Assembly: GCA_946122785.1 (NCBI GenBank)
Contig: CAMGYJ010000008.1
Coordinates: 26,623,475 to 26,687,474 of the forward strand
Direction of reading: 5' to 3'
DNA length: 64,000 nt
Source of the DNA: Linum tenue
Taxonomy: Eukaryota; Streptophyta; Magnoliopsida; Malpighiales; Linaceae
In this document: positions 22,443 to 33,318 of the stretch, in pieces
How the letters are laid out: each line of letters opens with the position of its first letter
Numbering within the stretch: position 1 is the stretch's first letter
The notes under the pieces: generated by a model
Seen by the model: only the letters and a program-made list of their open reading frames with translations
What the model was told of the DNA's origin: nothing
Database searches by the model: none
Position numbers and translations under genes: made by a program

Positions 22443-23788
22443 TGATAGACCGTTAATTACACATGTTTTTACCACTGTTCTTACACCGTTTGAGATGTGG
22501 TTTCTCGTGTTTTAGGCCGATTTCACGCTAGGTTGTGCTTTTTTGTGATATTTCAGGTCCTAGTACGTGAATGGAGGCTTGGGAGCGAGTTTGGGGTCGA
22601 TTGGACGAAGATCGGAAGCGTGGCGAGGTGCTGAGGAAGCCACACGGGCATTCCTGGACATCACACGGCCGTGCAAGTCATGCTTGTGGCCGTGTGATTT
22701 GTGCCGAGAGAAAACACGGGCAGGATGGAAATTCCACACGGCCGTGTGACCCTGGCCGTGTGGGAAGCCTGAAATTCAACTAATCGATACGCAGCGTTTT
22801 GAGCCACACGGGCAACTGGGTGAGCCACACGGCCATGTGGCCTGCCCGTGTGAGTCGGGAAATCTTTGTTTTTACCCAATTCTGAGCCACAAGTGAGAGA
22901 ATCGGATTTTCAGAGCAAAAACAGAGTTTTAGAGAGAGAAAGAGCGAAGAACAAACCCTAGGAGCTATTTGGAGTGGATTTCTCACCATTGAAGCCCAGA
23001 TTGCGTCCCCAGGAGTGAAGATTGACATCCCAGAGCAGATTTTCCACATCTTTATGAGTATGACTACTCTGATTTCTGCTTTCCTCTCTCTCTATGGAGT
23101 AGAACCCTTCTCTCACTTGGGTATGAAGAACCCTAGTTCCATGTGTTAGGGATTTGATTGTAATGACTTGGGATGATTATACTGTTTGGTTTTAATCGAA
23201 TGATGCATGTTTTATTGAATTGATTGAAGTCTGATAAGCTTTTCTTGATTTCTGCTGCAACCTGAGATAGATAGAATCTGATTAGGTTGTTAGAGCTTCT
23301 TCATTCGATAGTAGGAGATTGGTTATACGAGAGTTAACCAGTTTAGTGCTTTGTACTGGAATTCAATTCCAGTAGTGGAGTTCTGTGCTCATTGCTTCAG
23401 CTTTTTGTCCCGGTGAAGACTAGTCGTCTGCCGGGTAGTTAGACTGAGAGGGCTTGGTCAGCTTAAGAGATTCCAAGCTACTGTCGGATCTTCCGCAGTC
23501 TAATCAACAGTAAGTCAACCCAGGGTAATTACAATTGAACCTAACTAAGGAGCTAGGGGGACTCATTTCCCGAGTGACTCTTCTTTGCTTGAGAAAACTG
23601 AACCATTTCCTGCTTTTTACTGCTTTTAGTTAAAACAACATTCACTCAACTTAGTTGGCTAGATAATAGATAATCACGGAGTAGGCAGTAGATCTAGACC
23701 CCGGGTTTATAATAGAACTTGCCTGTTACTGCATTCCCGGACTGCGATTACACTTGGTCGCAGTTTGGTGTTGTGTTTTGGCGTGTCA
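22443..23788 (+). repeat. Right LTR of the 10-kb Athila element
   Basis: It matches the left LTR from TGATAGACCG to GGCGTGTCA with scattered substitutions and a few small indels (for example an extra ACATCTTTATGAGT-like stretch near 23046). The target duplication GAGAG follows at once. Confidence 0.93.
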
Positions 23789-24460
23789 GAGAGCAAGTGC
23801 TTCAACCCCCAAAATACAAAGCAAAACTAAGGGATAAATGTTACCCAATTGAAGAACATGCCCTCATCGGATGGCCAAATGAATTCTGACGTCTTTTCAT
23901 CTCACCATCAAGTTGGTATTATTGCGGGTGACTCCATGAGATGTGGATTGAATCCCATTTGGCATATGAACTCAGTCCCCCGATGCTTCGTACTCTAGCC
24001 CCTTGATCTTCTCTAGAAAGATCTTTGACCTTTTACATGCTATCTTGAGTGCCATATGTGCTAGTTTTAAATCCGGAGTTGTTGGTGGAGCTACTTTCAA
24101 CTTGTCTCCCCGTATTAGGTCTTCATCACGATGATGATATGTTGCATGTAAGGAATCATCATATAGAGATCTCATCTTGAAATTGATATCTTTCTCGGAC
24201 TCCGCCTCTTCATTCTCCTCGAAATCATCATCTTCAATGGCCTTCTACTCCTTCTTCTCTTTAGTAGACCCCACTACTTGATGCATGATCTCTCCTACAT
24301 GTAATGTGATCTCTCTTTTTGATGCATTGATCATGGCACCAAAAGTGGCTAGAAATGGTCTACCAAAGATCAAGTAGTATGTGGTCTTTATCTTCATTTC
24401 GATCACTACATAGTAAAGAGAGAAGATGAATGGCCTTATTTGGGTGCTCAATCCTTAAAC
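23789..24460 (-). pseudogene. Protease and downstream remnant of the old gypsy element
   Basis: On the minus strand from about 24450 the frame reads RPFIFSLYYVVIEMK and then YLIFGRPFLATFGAMINASK, the end of a gypsy protease region. A second open piece ends near 23972 and contains LKLAHMALKIACKRSKIFLE. Stops separate the pieces. The upstream half of this protease is at 30559-30756, so about 6 kb of later insertions split it. Confidence 0.65.
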
Positions 24461-24470
24461 TAGTCCAAGA

Positions 24471-24505
24471 CTAGATAATTGGCCCGAGCGATGCGTCGGG
24501 ATCCT
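24471..24505 (-). mobile_element. Helitron 3' terminus (minus strand)
   Basis: Read on the minus strand, a hairpin CCCGA...TCGGG (plus 24483-24500) is followed by CCAATTAT and CTAG, then T. This fits the plant Helitron 3' end. The body extends to the right, but no convincing 5' end was found. It interrupts the protease of the old gypsy element. Confidence 0.6.
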
Positions 24506-25445
24506 ATATAATTTTTTTCTCTCCAGATTTCTGGGATTATTTGTGATATTTGATTTTGAAAATGTACCTTTATATTTTTCACCTAAATAATTCAAACACT
24601 AAATCATATCATTTGGGAGAATGAATTATGAGATTGTTTGGTTGGATGTAATATAGAGGTGAAATTTAGAAAATTGAATTTTGAATTATTCAATTGAATA
24701 ATCCCATCAGGTTTTGTTAATAATTTTAATATGTTTGAATTTGTAGCTCAATCTCTTTTTTACCTAAATGGCAAGATTTGGGAGAGATTTAGTTTTATAA
24801 TTGAATTATTGACGAAATTAACATAATAGCACATATTAAATGTATGACTCTTTAAACTTACTCAAAATTTCTTAATTGTAAAAATCTGTGTAGTTTTGTT
24901 AATGAGAAGTCACTAATACATCATCCACCTGAATCTAATTAACTAAAAATTGACTTGACTTAACATCAAGTTACGTGCTTAGTAAATATGCGCTATTGAA
25001 ATTGATAAACTGTTATTTTAAATAACATCTTAACTAAATCTAGAAGAATAAATAACTTACGCTTTTTACAATTTTCATGTATGCTATAAATATGATATGC
25101 GAATATTGTGCAATAATACTAATTTTTATTTGAACTTAAATTAAATAATAATTATATAATGATTTGATACTTTATCTAACATTGATATTAACATTCGTTA
25201 TGTGATAAATATAAATCCCTCAATGTTTTTTTTCTTCATAATCCACAAATCTTCTTTCTAATCAAATAGGCTACCTTCCCTTTCATTACACCAAGACCCA
25301 TCCCATGACCTCCTACACGTGGAGGAGATGAGTGACTAATGGCAACAAATGTCAATTAGTTGAGCTCTATACATTCCTTAATCTCTATATTTAATTTGTT
25401 ACTGCTCTTATTGCTTTGATTTCTTTCATCATACTCTCTATGACT
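24506..25445. other. AT-rich DNA, probably Helitron body
   Basis: There are no ORFs. Very AT-rich composition next to a Helitron 3' end is typical of the nonautonomous bodies of these elements. Confidence 0.4.
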
Positions 25446-25454
25446 CAATCAGTC

Positions 25455-26662
25455 GAGATTTTTTCAAAAATAGCACTGTTTAAAAAAAAAATTCCAAAAA
25501 TAGCACCCAACTCCGAAAAATTCCAAAAATAGCACCATTTTTGCAAAACCGCCACCCGGAGGTGCGTTTTTCGATGAAAACGCCACCCGATGGCGCGTTT
25601 TTCGATGAAAACCGCTCTGGTAGGGAGCGATTTTGCAGACCGCACCCCCAGGGTGCGTTTTGGTTGCAAACCACACCCCCAGGGTGCGTTCTGCCTTTTT
25701 TTTTTTTTTTTTTTTTGAAAAATCCTAACTTAGGTGGAAACTTCAAACGAACGTATCTTTATGTTCGGGTATCCGATCGTCGCGATTTTTTTTTTGATTC
25801 CGCATAACTTTTTGAGATCTTGCAAGCCGAAGACTGCCAAAGGTGGTTTGGTCTCGCCTTCGTCCCAAAAAATGTCGTTTGCTACCCTGAACGAACTTTT
25901 TTCCAATTTCGTCAAACTTTAGACAACCATAACTTTGTGCTCCAAAATCCAAACGGCATGAAATTTTTTTTTATTTCGCATAAATTTTTAAGGAATACAA
26001 CTTTTATCATAGACATAATCTCAAAATGTACGTGGATTGCTGAGAAGGGAAGATAAGCTATTCCCAAAATCCTGTATATCCAAAAATAATTCCTGTTTTG
26101 AAAATACATTCCTAGTAAAAATTGTAGTCCTTAAAAAGTTATGCGAAATAAAAAAAAATCTTGTCAATTGGATTTGGAGCACAAAGTTACGGTTGTCCAA
26201 AGTTTGACGAAATCGGAAAAAAGCTCGTGCGGGGTAGCAAACGACATTTTTTGGTACGAAGGCGAGACCAAACCACCTTTGGTAGTCTTCGGCTTGCAAG
26301 ATCTCAAAAAGTTATGCGGAATCAAAAAAAAAATCGCGACGAACGGATACCCGAACATAAAGATACGTTCGTTTGAAGTTTCCACCTAAGTTAGGATTTT
26401 TCAAAAAAAAAAAAAAAAAAAAAGGCAGAACGCACCCTGGGGGTGTGGTTTGCAACCAAAACGCACCCTGGGGGTGCGGTCTGCAAAATCGCTCCCTACC
26501 AGAGCGGTTTTCATCGAAAAACGCGCCCTCGGGTGGCATTTTCATAAAAAAACGCACCTCCGGGTGGCGGTTTTGCAAAAATGGTGCTATTTTTGGAATT
26601 TTTCAGAGTTGGGTGCTATTTTTGAATTTTTTTTTAAACAGTGCTATTTTTGGAAAAATCTC
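25455..26662. mobile_element. Large fold-back MULE-like element
   Basis: This is a 1.2-kb near-perfect palindrome. Arms of about 500-600 bp are reverse complements, each carrying repeated CCAAAAATAGCAC words, GCGTTTTTCGATGAAAA units, a long T (or A) run and a block encoding the same conceptual peptides on opposite strands. The ends read GAGATTTTT and its complement. The flanks CAATCAGTC (25446-25454) and TAATCAGTC (26663-26671) form a 9-bp duplication with one mismatch, as expected of Mutator-like transposition. The mirrored ORFs in the arms are not genes. Confidence 0.85.
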
Positions 26663-26671
26663 TAATCAGTC

Positions 26672-27004
26672 TATCTACATTTGCCGATTATTTACCCGTT
26701 GGCATCTACATCTTTTGTTAATCACTTGTAGCTTTCCCCCATACTATAGAAAGTTCCGTTGCTTCCCCTTGATCTTTCTCGCTGAGATTAAGTTCATATT
26801 TTCTGTCAGAAATCGAATTTTAGAGTGTGAGAAAGGGATAGAAGAACCACTTGGTTCACGGGAACAACATCATCTCCGATGACCCACCCACAACTGCTAC
26901 CTGAGTGATTTTTTTATTCCGGTCATCATCGAGAATTCTAAACGAACTAATGAGAGTCGACCAGTTGCATGCAATTGGAATTCAAACCCCCTATTCTCAG
27001 TAAA
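26672..27004. other. Non-coding DNA between fold-back element and Helitron end
   Basis: Nothing recognisable beyond short open frames. Confidence 0.4.
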
Positions 27005-27045
27005 CTAGCTTTTTTACCCGGCCCGTTGGCCGGAGAGTTTCATTT
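27005..27045 (-). mobile_element. Helitron 3' terminus (minus strand), same family as at 735-790
   Basis: On the minus strand a perfect hairpin CCGGCC-AACG-GGCCGG (plus 27018-27033) is followed by GGTAAAAAAG, CTAG and T. The terminal 35 bp and a further 100 bp or more upstream match the plus-strand end at 735-790. Its 5' end should lie to the right, but was not identified. Confidence 0.75.
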
Positions 27046-29591
27046 TATCGTTGACATTAATTCAATTTATCTATATGTTTAAACTATTTTAGACCTTCTA
27101 AATTTATTATATTTTGTATTGATAAGTGAGTATGTGGTGTGTCTATATATTGAAAATTCTCAATACTTGGCACATTCACTTATAATGTTTGAATTCTCTA
27201 ATCACAAACCATGTAACAAAGGTATACCACGTCCCATGTACAATTTTTTCTATCTTATATGAATCCACGTTGTTCAGATGAGGACATCTTAGTTAGAGTT
27301 TCTTTGTACATATACTTCATTATTGGATAAATTCTTCATCCCAATTAAAAGTTGACACTTTGGATGTTCATGAAGTTTACTGTAAGATCTTATTTGTATT
27401 TAGTCTCTTATACAATATGTATCAATTGCTAATTTCTGAAATTTAATTTGGACTAACTGAGACTCATTGTCGTTGTTTATATATTATTTTAGAATCTCAA
27501 TCCAAGATACTCACATACAGATTTTGATCTTAATATGGTGCGTTAGTGTATAATTTTACAACTTGTAGAACCTTCGTTTTCTAAAATTCATTTATGTTTG
27601 GTATTTGTTTAGAAATAAAAATTTCATTACTTATACTAATATATGCATTTTTCTGTATGGCCACATTTATTGTCAATATATAGCATATATATTAAAAAGA
27701 GTTTAATTATTTTTAAGTGTAATTAATACTTGTTTTTTACCGGGATTTGTAAAATGTTAAGAAAATAAGGGGAAATATGAACCATTGTAAAAGAAAATAA
27801 GGAATGGAAGTACACATTATAAGTGAGAGAAAAATTATTCTTACTTATCATCTTCATTTATCCAATGAGGTGATCTATTCTTGCTCCATTGAATTTTTAT
27901 CAAATTATTTTATTCCGTAAATATATTATTAGTTATGCATGTGTTTTATTGCAAAAAAAAGTGCATGTGGTTGCTAAGAAAAATCATACAGATGATCAAC
28001 TTCTCTAATCTTGCCTCATTTTCATGTGAATGTTCATGAAGTCTCCTAACGATCTTATGTTAACATATGTCTATCAAGAGACCCAAATTTAGTATATTGT
28101 ATAACAAAGTAAATACATTTTATTAACCAAATCTTTAAAAAAAAATTCAAAATACAAAGTATTAGCTAAACGTTAACTCCCCGTTAGCATTTTTGTTAGT
28201 AATGTTGACTCAACAACATGATGATGAGTTGGAAGAGACACGTGACGGTCTATAATCCAATTTAATATTTTAATTAAAAAAGAGTTACAAAATTATTAAT
28301 GATAACAAACAAATGGTTAATATTTTGGTGTGATACAAAATATTTGGCTAATCATTTGTAGTTCGAAAGGTTTGGCTAATAATTTAAAAAACTGAAAGGT
28401 TTGGCTATTTAAATGTTATTTACTCAATATGTATCAATTGCTAAGTTGTCTCATCCCAAATTTTGTCACGACCGCTACTGAAGTTCTATACCAGATCTGC
28501 TCTGTCCAATCCTCACCTTTGTCCACCAATTCACGACCCATATAGTAACATGGTCGGCTGAATTTTAAATTGTCCTCCTGCACCATTTCTCACATGCGCC
28601 ACCAAATTGTTGACATAGTTAGTTTTGTCTACCGGGTTATCTCCACTCTCTATTGCATTTAACACCCGTTATTTGGTTTGCTTTCCTTCACTCAAAATTT
28701 CTTCTCCTAACGAAAAATCAAAAGGTGTTGAATTGCCATAGATAGATAGATAGACAGATAGATAGATGTTAAACCTTTATTTGATTAATGCATAGGTCAG
28801 TGGTTGATGAACACATGATGTTTAACATACAGTTTAGCAAAGATTCATCTAACTTTCACATGTATCATTTTTTATTGTATCTCGTGTCTCATCTTAAGAT
28901 ATGAAGTCAAGTTCATAAACAATCATACCGAAGTCATTTTGAAAATTTTGATTTATAATCCTTGAAAATTTATTACTCCAAGTTTGAAAATTAAATTTCT
29001 TAACGTATGACGTAAAACTTCAGTAGAGTTTGCTCAATTAACACGATCTAGAGCAAAAATGTAAAATATTCGTAATTTGAACTTAGGATACATTGTAAAT
29101 TATTGTCATTATGATTCATATGTCTTCACTTAATTAGAATGAATAAAGTTTTTTTTAAGAAATAGATTTTATTGCTTGGTCAAGTTTCTATTCAAATGTT
29201 TCTTGTTTTCTCTCTTTAATTTCTATCTTTATTTTGTCGTGATAAATGTTATTATGTATGTGTGTTTGTATAAATTGTTCATTAAAATGTAACATATTTG
29301 TAAATTATTGTAAAAGTGAGTTAAAAATTTACTTAGTGAGCTTTAATAAGATATTTTTTTTGGTTGAGAAAAAAGTTATATGTGTGACTCAAAGATATTA
29401 GTTTATTGTTGCATACATCGATACAATGCAAAAGTAAAAACAAAAACATAAAGGAAGTATTGGAAAAGAAAAATAAATATTAAAAAAGTTAGAGATAACA
29501 AATGTAATATATGTCACTTTTCATACATTATTTATTATTGTGTACATTGATATAATATAAAAAAAAAGATAAAAGAGAAATGAAATATTAA
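27046..29591. other. AT-rich repeat-derived DNA
   Basis: This holds no gene. A (GATA)n-type microsatellite lies at about 28739-28767. The first few hundred bases are body of the Helitron ending at 27005. The rest contains short direct similarities (TATGTATCAATTGCTAA at about 27416 and 28431) but no defined element. Confidence 0.4.
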
Positions 29592-29837
29592 ATGAAAAGA
29601 GAGACAGAAGTGCTGGCTGGTTCACTGCTTCTGATCCTTCTCTTATTCATCTTCCTGTCGAAATCATCGGCTAATTGTGGTTGCTTCTTCCAATTACCCT
29701 CTGATTCTGATTGTTTACCCTCTTATTTGATTACCCAATTCCATCTGCGACAAAACAGAGAGCTCAAAGTTCGTTACTTAAGCACGACAGCTCTGGATTT
29801 TGGGATTGGGGAAGCCTCTGAACCCGCTGGAGGATAA
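29592..29837 (+). CDS. Small hypothetical ORF with a hydrophobic N-terminus
   Basis: The 81-residue ORF starts MKRETEVLAGSLLLILLLFI, which looks like a signal peptide or membrane anchor, followed by a short Cys-containing segment. It stands at the left edge of a locally GC-richer block (about 29600-30480) inside AT-rich insertion DNA and could be the first exon of a gene fragment carried by a Helitron. No family was recognised and it may be noise. Confidence 0.2.
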   Translation: MKRETEVLAGSLLLILLLFIFLSKSSANCGCFFQLPSDSDCLPSYLITQFHLRQNRELKVRYLSTTALDFGIGEASEPAGG

Positions 29838-30480
29838 ACAGCAGTCAATTAATTGAACATGCAATCCGCTGGAGGCGTACAAACGATGGTGTTCACGAAG
29901 GATTCGTCGGGATGAGGAATCGATTGAAATCGATGACGTCCAGGCGGTCTTTGAATTGCCCTTCTCTCCCCTTCCTCTTCTATAGGATGATTGCCAAGAG
30001 TATTGCGGCTGCGCTGCTATATATAGTCCATGCACCAGAGTGGGGAAATAGGATGATTATCAGCGGTGATCCTATCATCGACGACTTGCCTAGCCGCCGA
30101 ACAGTTCACATAGTGAGATCCCCTGCATCCCCCTTCCAAATCCATTAGAGCTCGTCTGGGAGAGGGGAAAACACGATCCATCACCTACCAGGGGGTTCGC
30201 CTGGAGGTAAAGAAGAGTAGAATTGATGGCGGCCGCTAGGCCAATCCGTCGACCTGGGAAATCTCCGGGCTAGGGAAGGTAGGAGTAAAAAAATACAGGT
30301 TCGAAAAAAAATTCCCCTGAATCGACGATCAATATTGATGGTCGACAAGAGGCTTAAAACTTGGGTAATCGCCAGTCATTCGATGCAGGGAACATACGGG
30401 AGAAGCAGGAGGGGGTCTCGCGCCGAAAAAAGAGAGTGTGCAGGGGCTTACGGTGTACCTGCCCGTAGCTCACTAGACCC
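29838..30480. other. GC-richer block inside the insertion, possible captured fragment
   Basis: Composition differs from its AT-rich surroundings. Open frames are short and none matches a protein I know. It ends where the old gypsy protease resumes at about 30485. Confidence 0.35.
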
Positions 30481-30558
30481 CTTAAGCTAACTCGCCAATT
30501 AATTATACTAATGTTGACATGGGGTGTTATCCTCCATCATGATATCCATATCTATCTC

Positions 30559-31606
30559 CTATGTGTCAGCTAGACCCATATCTAGATAGAAAGTAAGTGG
30601 TAGGATGTTGATGCTAGAACCAAGATCCACCAAACCTTTCTCTACATAATGGTCATCTAAGAGACAATTGATCTTGTAATGACCAGGATTCTCTTTCTCT
30701 TCATATACTTGAATGACTTCTTTGTGTTCATAAGGAGTTGAGTTGATGCTGGTCATCCAATCTTCTTCTTCTACAGTAGTTGTCGAGCTTCTCCCTTGGG
30801 ATCTTCATAACAACAATTCTCTCCATAAGTGGCATGACACTCTCTTCTCCTCCTAAAGGTTGCATAAATTCCTTCACCGTTGAGTTATGTTGAGAGGCCT
30901 CTTCATGGATGGTCATCTCTTTTGTCGAGGTCATGCGTCAATTTTGTTCTCCTTCTTGGCTTGAGATGCCTCTACTGTGCAGGCTTGAGGAGGCTCCATT
31001 GACATTTTCCACATCTCCATATATCCTAGGATGGCTTGCTCCATCTTGCTTTCTAGCTTTGATGCTCCTTCTCTTTTGCCCGCCATTTTACAAAGATGGA
31101 TCTTAACACACCTCTTCCTCCCTTGAAAAATCTCCTTGGAATTGAGCTCCCACGAGTTGCTTCATCAATTTTTGGCACTGAATGCTCTTGATCTTTGTAA
31201 TTTGATGCGAGGAAAAAGAATAGGGGCTTCCCTCTCTTTTATAGGCGAGCAGCAAGTGGGCATCAGTGTTCACCACCACCATTCTCCTTCTCATTTTCGG
31301 TTTATTTCTATTCCTTATGCGAGGTAGGAAAAGGAATCAAGGCGGTGGTTGGCAGTGATGGTACGGTGGCGGTTGAGACTGTCATCCTTCTTCTTGTTGG
31401 AGACAGACTGTCTTGAATCCTTCTTTGTGTTGGAGTAGAAAACTTAGCATCGGTTGAATAGTGTTTCCTAGCGGCGGTGCTACAACAGGGGGAACCACCT
31501 CTGGTCTTCCTTCTTCATTTCTAAGTTTGTTCTCCATGTTATTGAGAGACTTGTCAAATTTGGCACCATTGGATCTACTTGCTCCATTTCTACAATTTCT
31601 TGTCAT
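30559..31606 (-). pseudogene. Gag-protease remnant of the old gypsy element
   Basis: Minus-strand pieces run from 31606 (an MTRNCRNG start, resembling the MTRSQS start of the Athila gag here) down to 30559. There the protease motif LVDLGSSINILPLTF and the following YLDMGLADT are clear. Stops and frameshifts break it throughout. The protease continues at 24450 after about 6 kb of inserted DNA. Confidence 0.7.
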
Positions 31607-31849
31607 ATGTATTTCAAAAGAAAAAATATCAAAGCAACAAAATAGAGGGAAAACAAATGCTTCTCCTCCTCAACACGAAATAAAAAATAAAAGGATTAAA
31701 AAAATTCGGTTTGTCTCCTTGGTAGCACTTTTATTTTACATCCTTAAATTAAATGCCAGGCATGGATTGCCTCCTATGAAGCGCTCTTCTTTTATGCTTT
31801 TTATCTAGGCATAGCTCCTCCTTCTTCAAGGTCACCAAGTTAGGAAGCT
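31607..31849 (-). other. Leader region of the old gypsy element
   Basis: Non-coding; on the minus strand it carries AGAGCGCTTCATAGGAGGCA. This echoes the conserved AAGAAGCGCTTGTGGGGAGG text that follows pol in the other two Athila-type elements, and is unexpected upstream of gag. It may indicate an internal rearrangement. Confidence 0.35.
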
Positions 31850-33024
31850 TTTGGCCAAAATTTGTCCTTCTTGAACTTGGATTGTGCTGAAAGTCGGTGG
31901 GAAATGGTTGTATTATATGATGTTTTGATCTCTTGGTTCGATTTGGCTTAGACCGCTTTTTACCAGACTAAACCATGGACCCGGTCTACTTCCTAATACG
32001 TATTAGCAACCCACTCGACCACTCACTCAATTCCCCCAACAACATCGAAGTCTTCCTAATCTTGAGAATGTCTTCACTACCTTCATTCACAACCACATTT
32101 CACCAATGAGTAGAGACTATTGTGTCTCTATATGACATTATGTTAATGTTTATCACGTTATGGTGTAGGTTGGGATGCTTTGACTTTGTATTTTTGTTGT
32201 TTACTAAGATTCATGGTGTTAAATTTGTTCATACATGTTGGAATTTATGTTTTGAGACAAACAACAACTTTCCTCTGTTATTTGTTCAATTTTTCATGTG
32301 GTTGACTAAATAAAATTTTCATTTTTCGTTCATTGTGGTCTATTTGGACCAGACTGTACCGTACCAGACCACACATGCGTGGTATGGACCGTATAGTATG
32401 TAATCGGGTCTTTGGTCTATACTCCAGTCTATCAGTCTGGACCGTAGATCGAATATATGGTTTGGTCTAGACCAAACTGACCATTTTTCAGCCCTACTTC
32501 CCATCGATTTAGGTCGTGTTTGGAGCATGATATCACCAACTTTTTGACAATTTATGGGACTTCCCATGCTTCATTTGGGATGGATTTTGGTGGACGTATT
32601 CCTCATTCATTTTTAGGGCTTCACTCTAAATTTCAACTCATTTGAACTTCGTTTAACCCACTTTTACATTTGTTAAAGGTAAGTCTGCTCTATTGCCGAA
32701 TCTGCTTCTCTGGGCGATAAAGGAGCATCCGGTGTTCAAATCCATCTCCGTTTGAGACCATGAACTCATATTCTTGTCCTCCTTCCGATCCATTAGGCCC
32801 CTTCATATCCATATTTGTCTTGAGTGGTTTCTGATCTTACAAAGTACAAACCAACACCTAGAAGGTATCAAATAGTACAAAAATACAATAAAGGTTTATC
32901 TTAGGCTCATTATTCATATAGTTATGAATTTAATATTAAATATAGTCAAAATCACTAAAGATGCATTGATAGTAGGAAAAATGTATCAAATATGGGAGTG
33001 ATAAACAATATAAATTGAGTGTCA
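31850..33024 (-). repeat. Right (5') LTR of the old gypsy element, interrupted
   Basis: Homologous to 11600-12240, ending at the same TAAATTGAGTGTCA boundary. The homology is broken at about 31912-32496 by a foreign block (see the hAT-like entry). It is the outer end of the minus-oriented element. The TRIM element at 33027 inserted two bases beyond its edge. Confidence 0.7.
31912..32496. mobile_element. hAT-like insertion in the old LTR
   Basis: The right end reads (minus strand) TAGGGCTGAAAAATGGTCAG followed by TTTGGTCTAGACC, a style common to plant hAT nonautonomous elements. Near the left end a related ACCATGGACCCGGTC phrase occurs. It interrupts the alignment of the two old LTRs, proving insertion after that element. 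A clean 8-bp TSD was not seen. Confidence 0.45.
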
Positions 33025-33026
33025 TT

Positions 33027-33313
33027 TGTCATAAAACAGTAAGTTGGTCCCAATAACTCGAATTGTTGGGAAAATGTTATGCTAGATCTTATAACACTCT
33101 CTAACACGCCCACTCAAACGAAAGTCAACCCATGGGCTTGAAGTTTGCACAAGCGATCAACATACCTTGTGCTTTAATTAACTATTAATATTGGGGTCAT
33201 GGAGATTCGAACACACGATCACTTGGCCAAACCAGCTCTGATACCATGTCATAAACTAGTTAGTCTCAATAACTCGAGTTGTTGGGAGAAGGTTATGCTT
33301 ACACTCTCTAACA
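33027..33313 (-). mobile_element. Miniature LTR retrotransposon (TRIM/SMART)
   Basis: A complete 287-bp element flanked by the 5-bp duplication TCATT (33022-33026, 33314-33318). Read on the minus strand it has a 5' LTR of about 72 bp starting TGTTAGAGAGTGT and ending TTTATGACA. TGGTATCAGAGC, the classic initiator tRNA-Met primer site, follows directly. There are about 140 bp of non-coding interior, a purine tract (GAGTGGGCG) and a second, more diverged LTR. This is the size class of SMART retrotransposons. It codes for nothing and depends on enzymes from other elements. Confidence 0.88.
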
Positions 33314-33318
33314 TCATT

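Larger units (their letters stand above)
13574..23788 (+). mobile_element. Athila-type LTR retrotransposon lacking RT, RNase H and integrase core
   Basis: This is a complete LTR element of about 10.2 kb with a 5-bp target duplication GAGAG on both sides (13569-13573, 23789-23793). It has two LTRs of about 1.34 kb beginning TGATAGACCG and ending GGCGTGTCA, a PBS complementary to tRNA-Asp, and a polypurine tract next to the right LTR. The internal part encodes gag and the start of protease. It then jumps to what looks like the extreme C-terminal tail of integrase, followed by the conserved post-pol text, a palindromic repeat array and a degenerate ORF in the env position. The reverse transcriptase, RNase H and integrase core are absent, so it must have moved with enzymes supplied in trans. 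The LTRs differ by only a few percent by eye, so the insertion is fairly young. Confidence 0.9.

Noticed and set aside
25480..26882. Paired ORFs with near-identical peptides on opposite strands
   Set aside because: They result from the inverted arms of the fold-back element; the long A/T runs and palindrome explain them.
33200..33260. tRNA-like or gene-like TGGTATCAGAGC motif
   Set aside because: It is the retrotransposon primer binding site of the miniature LTR element, not a tRNA gene.
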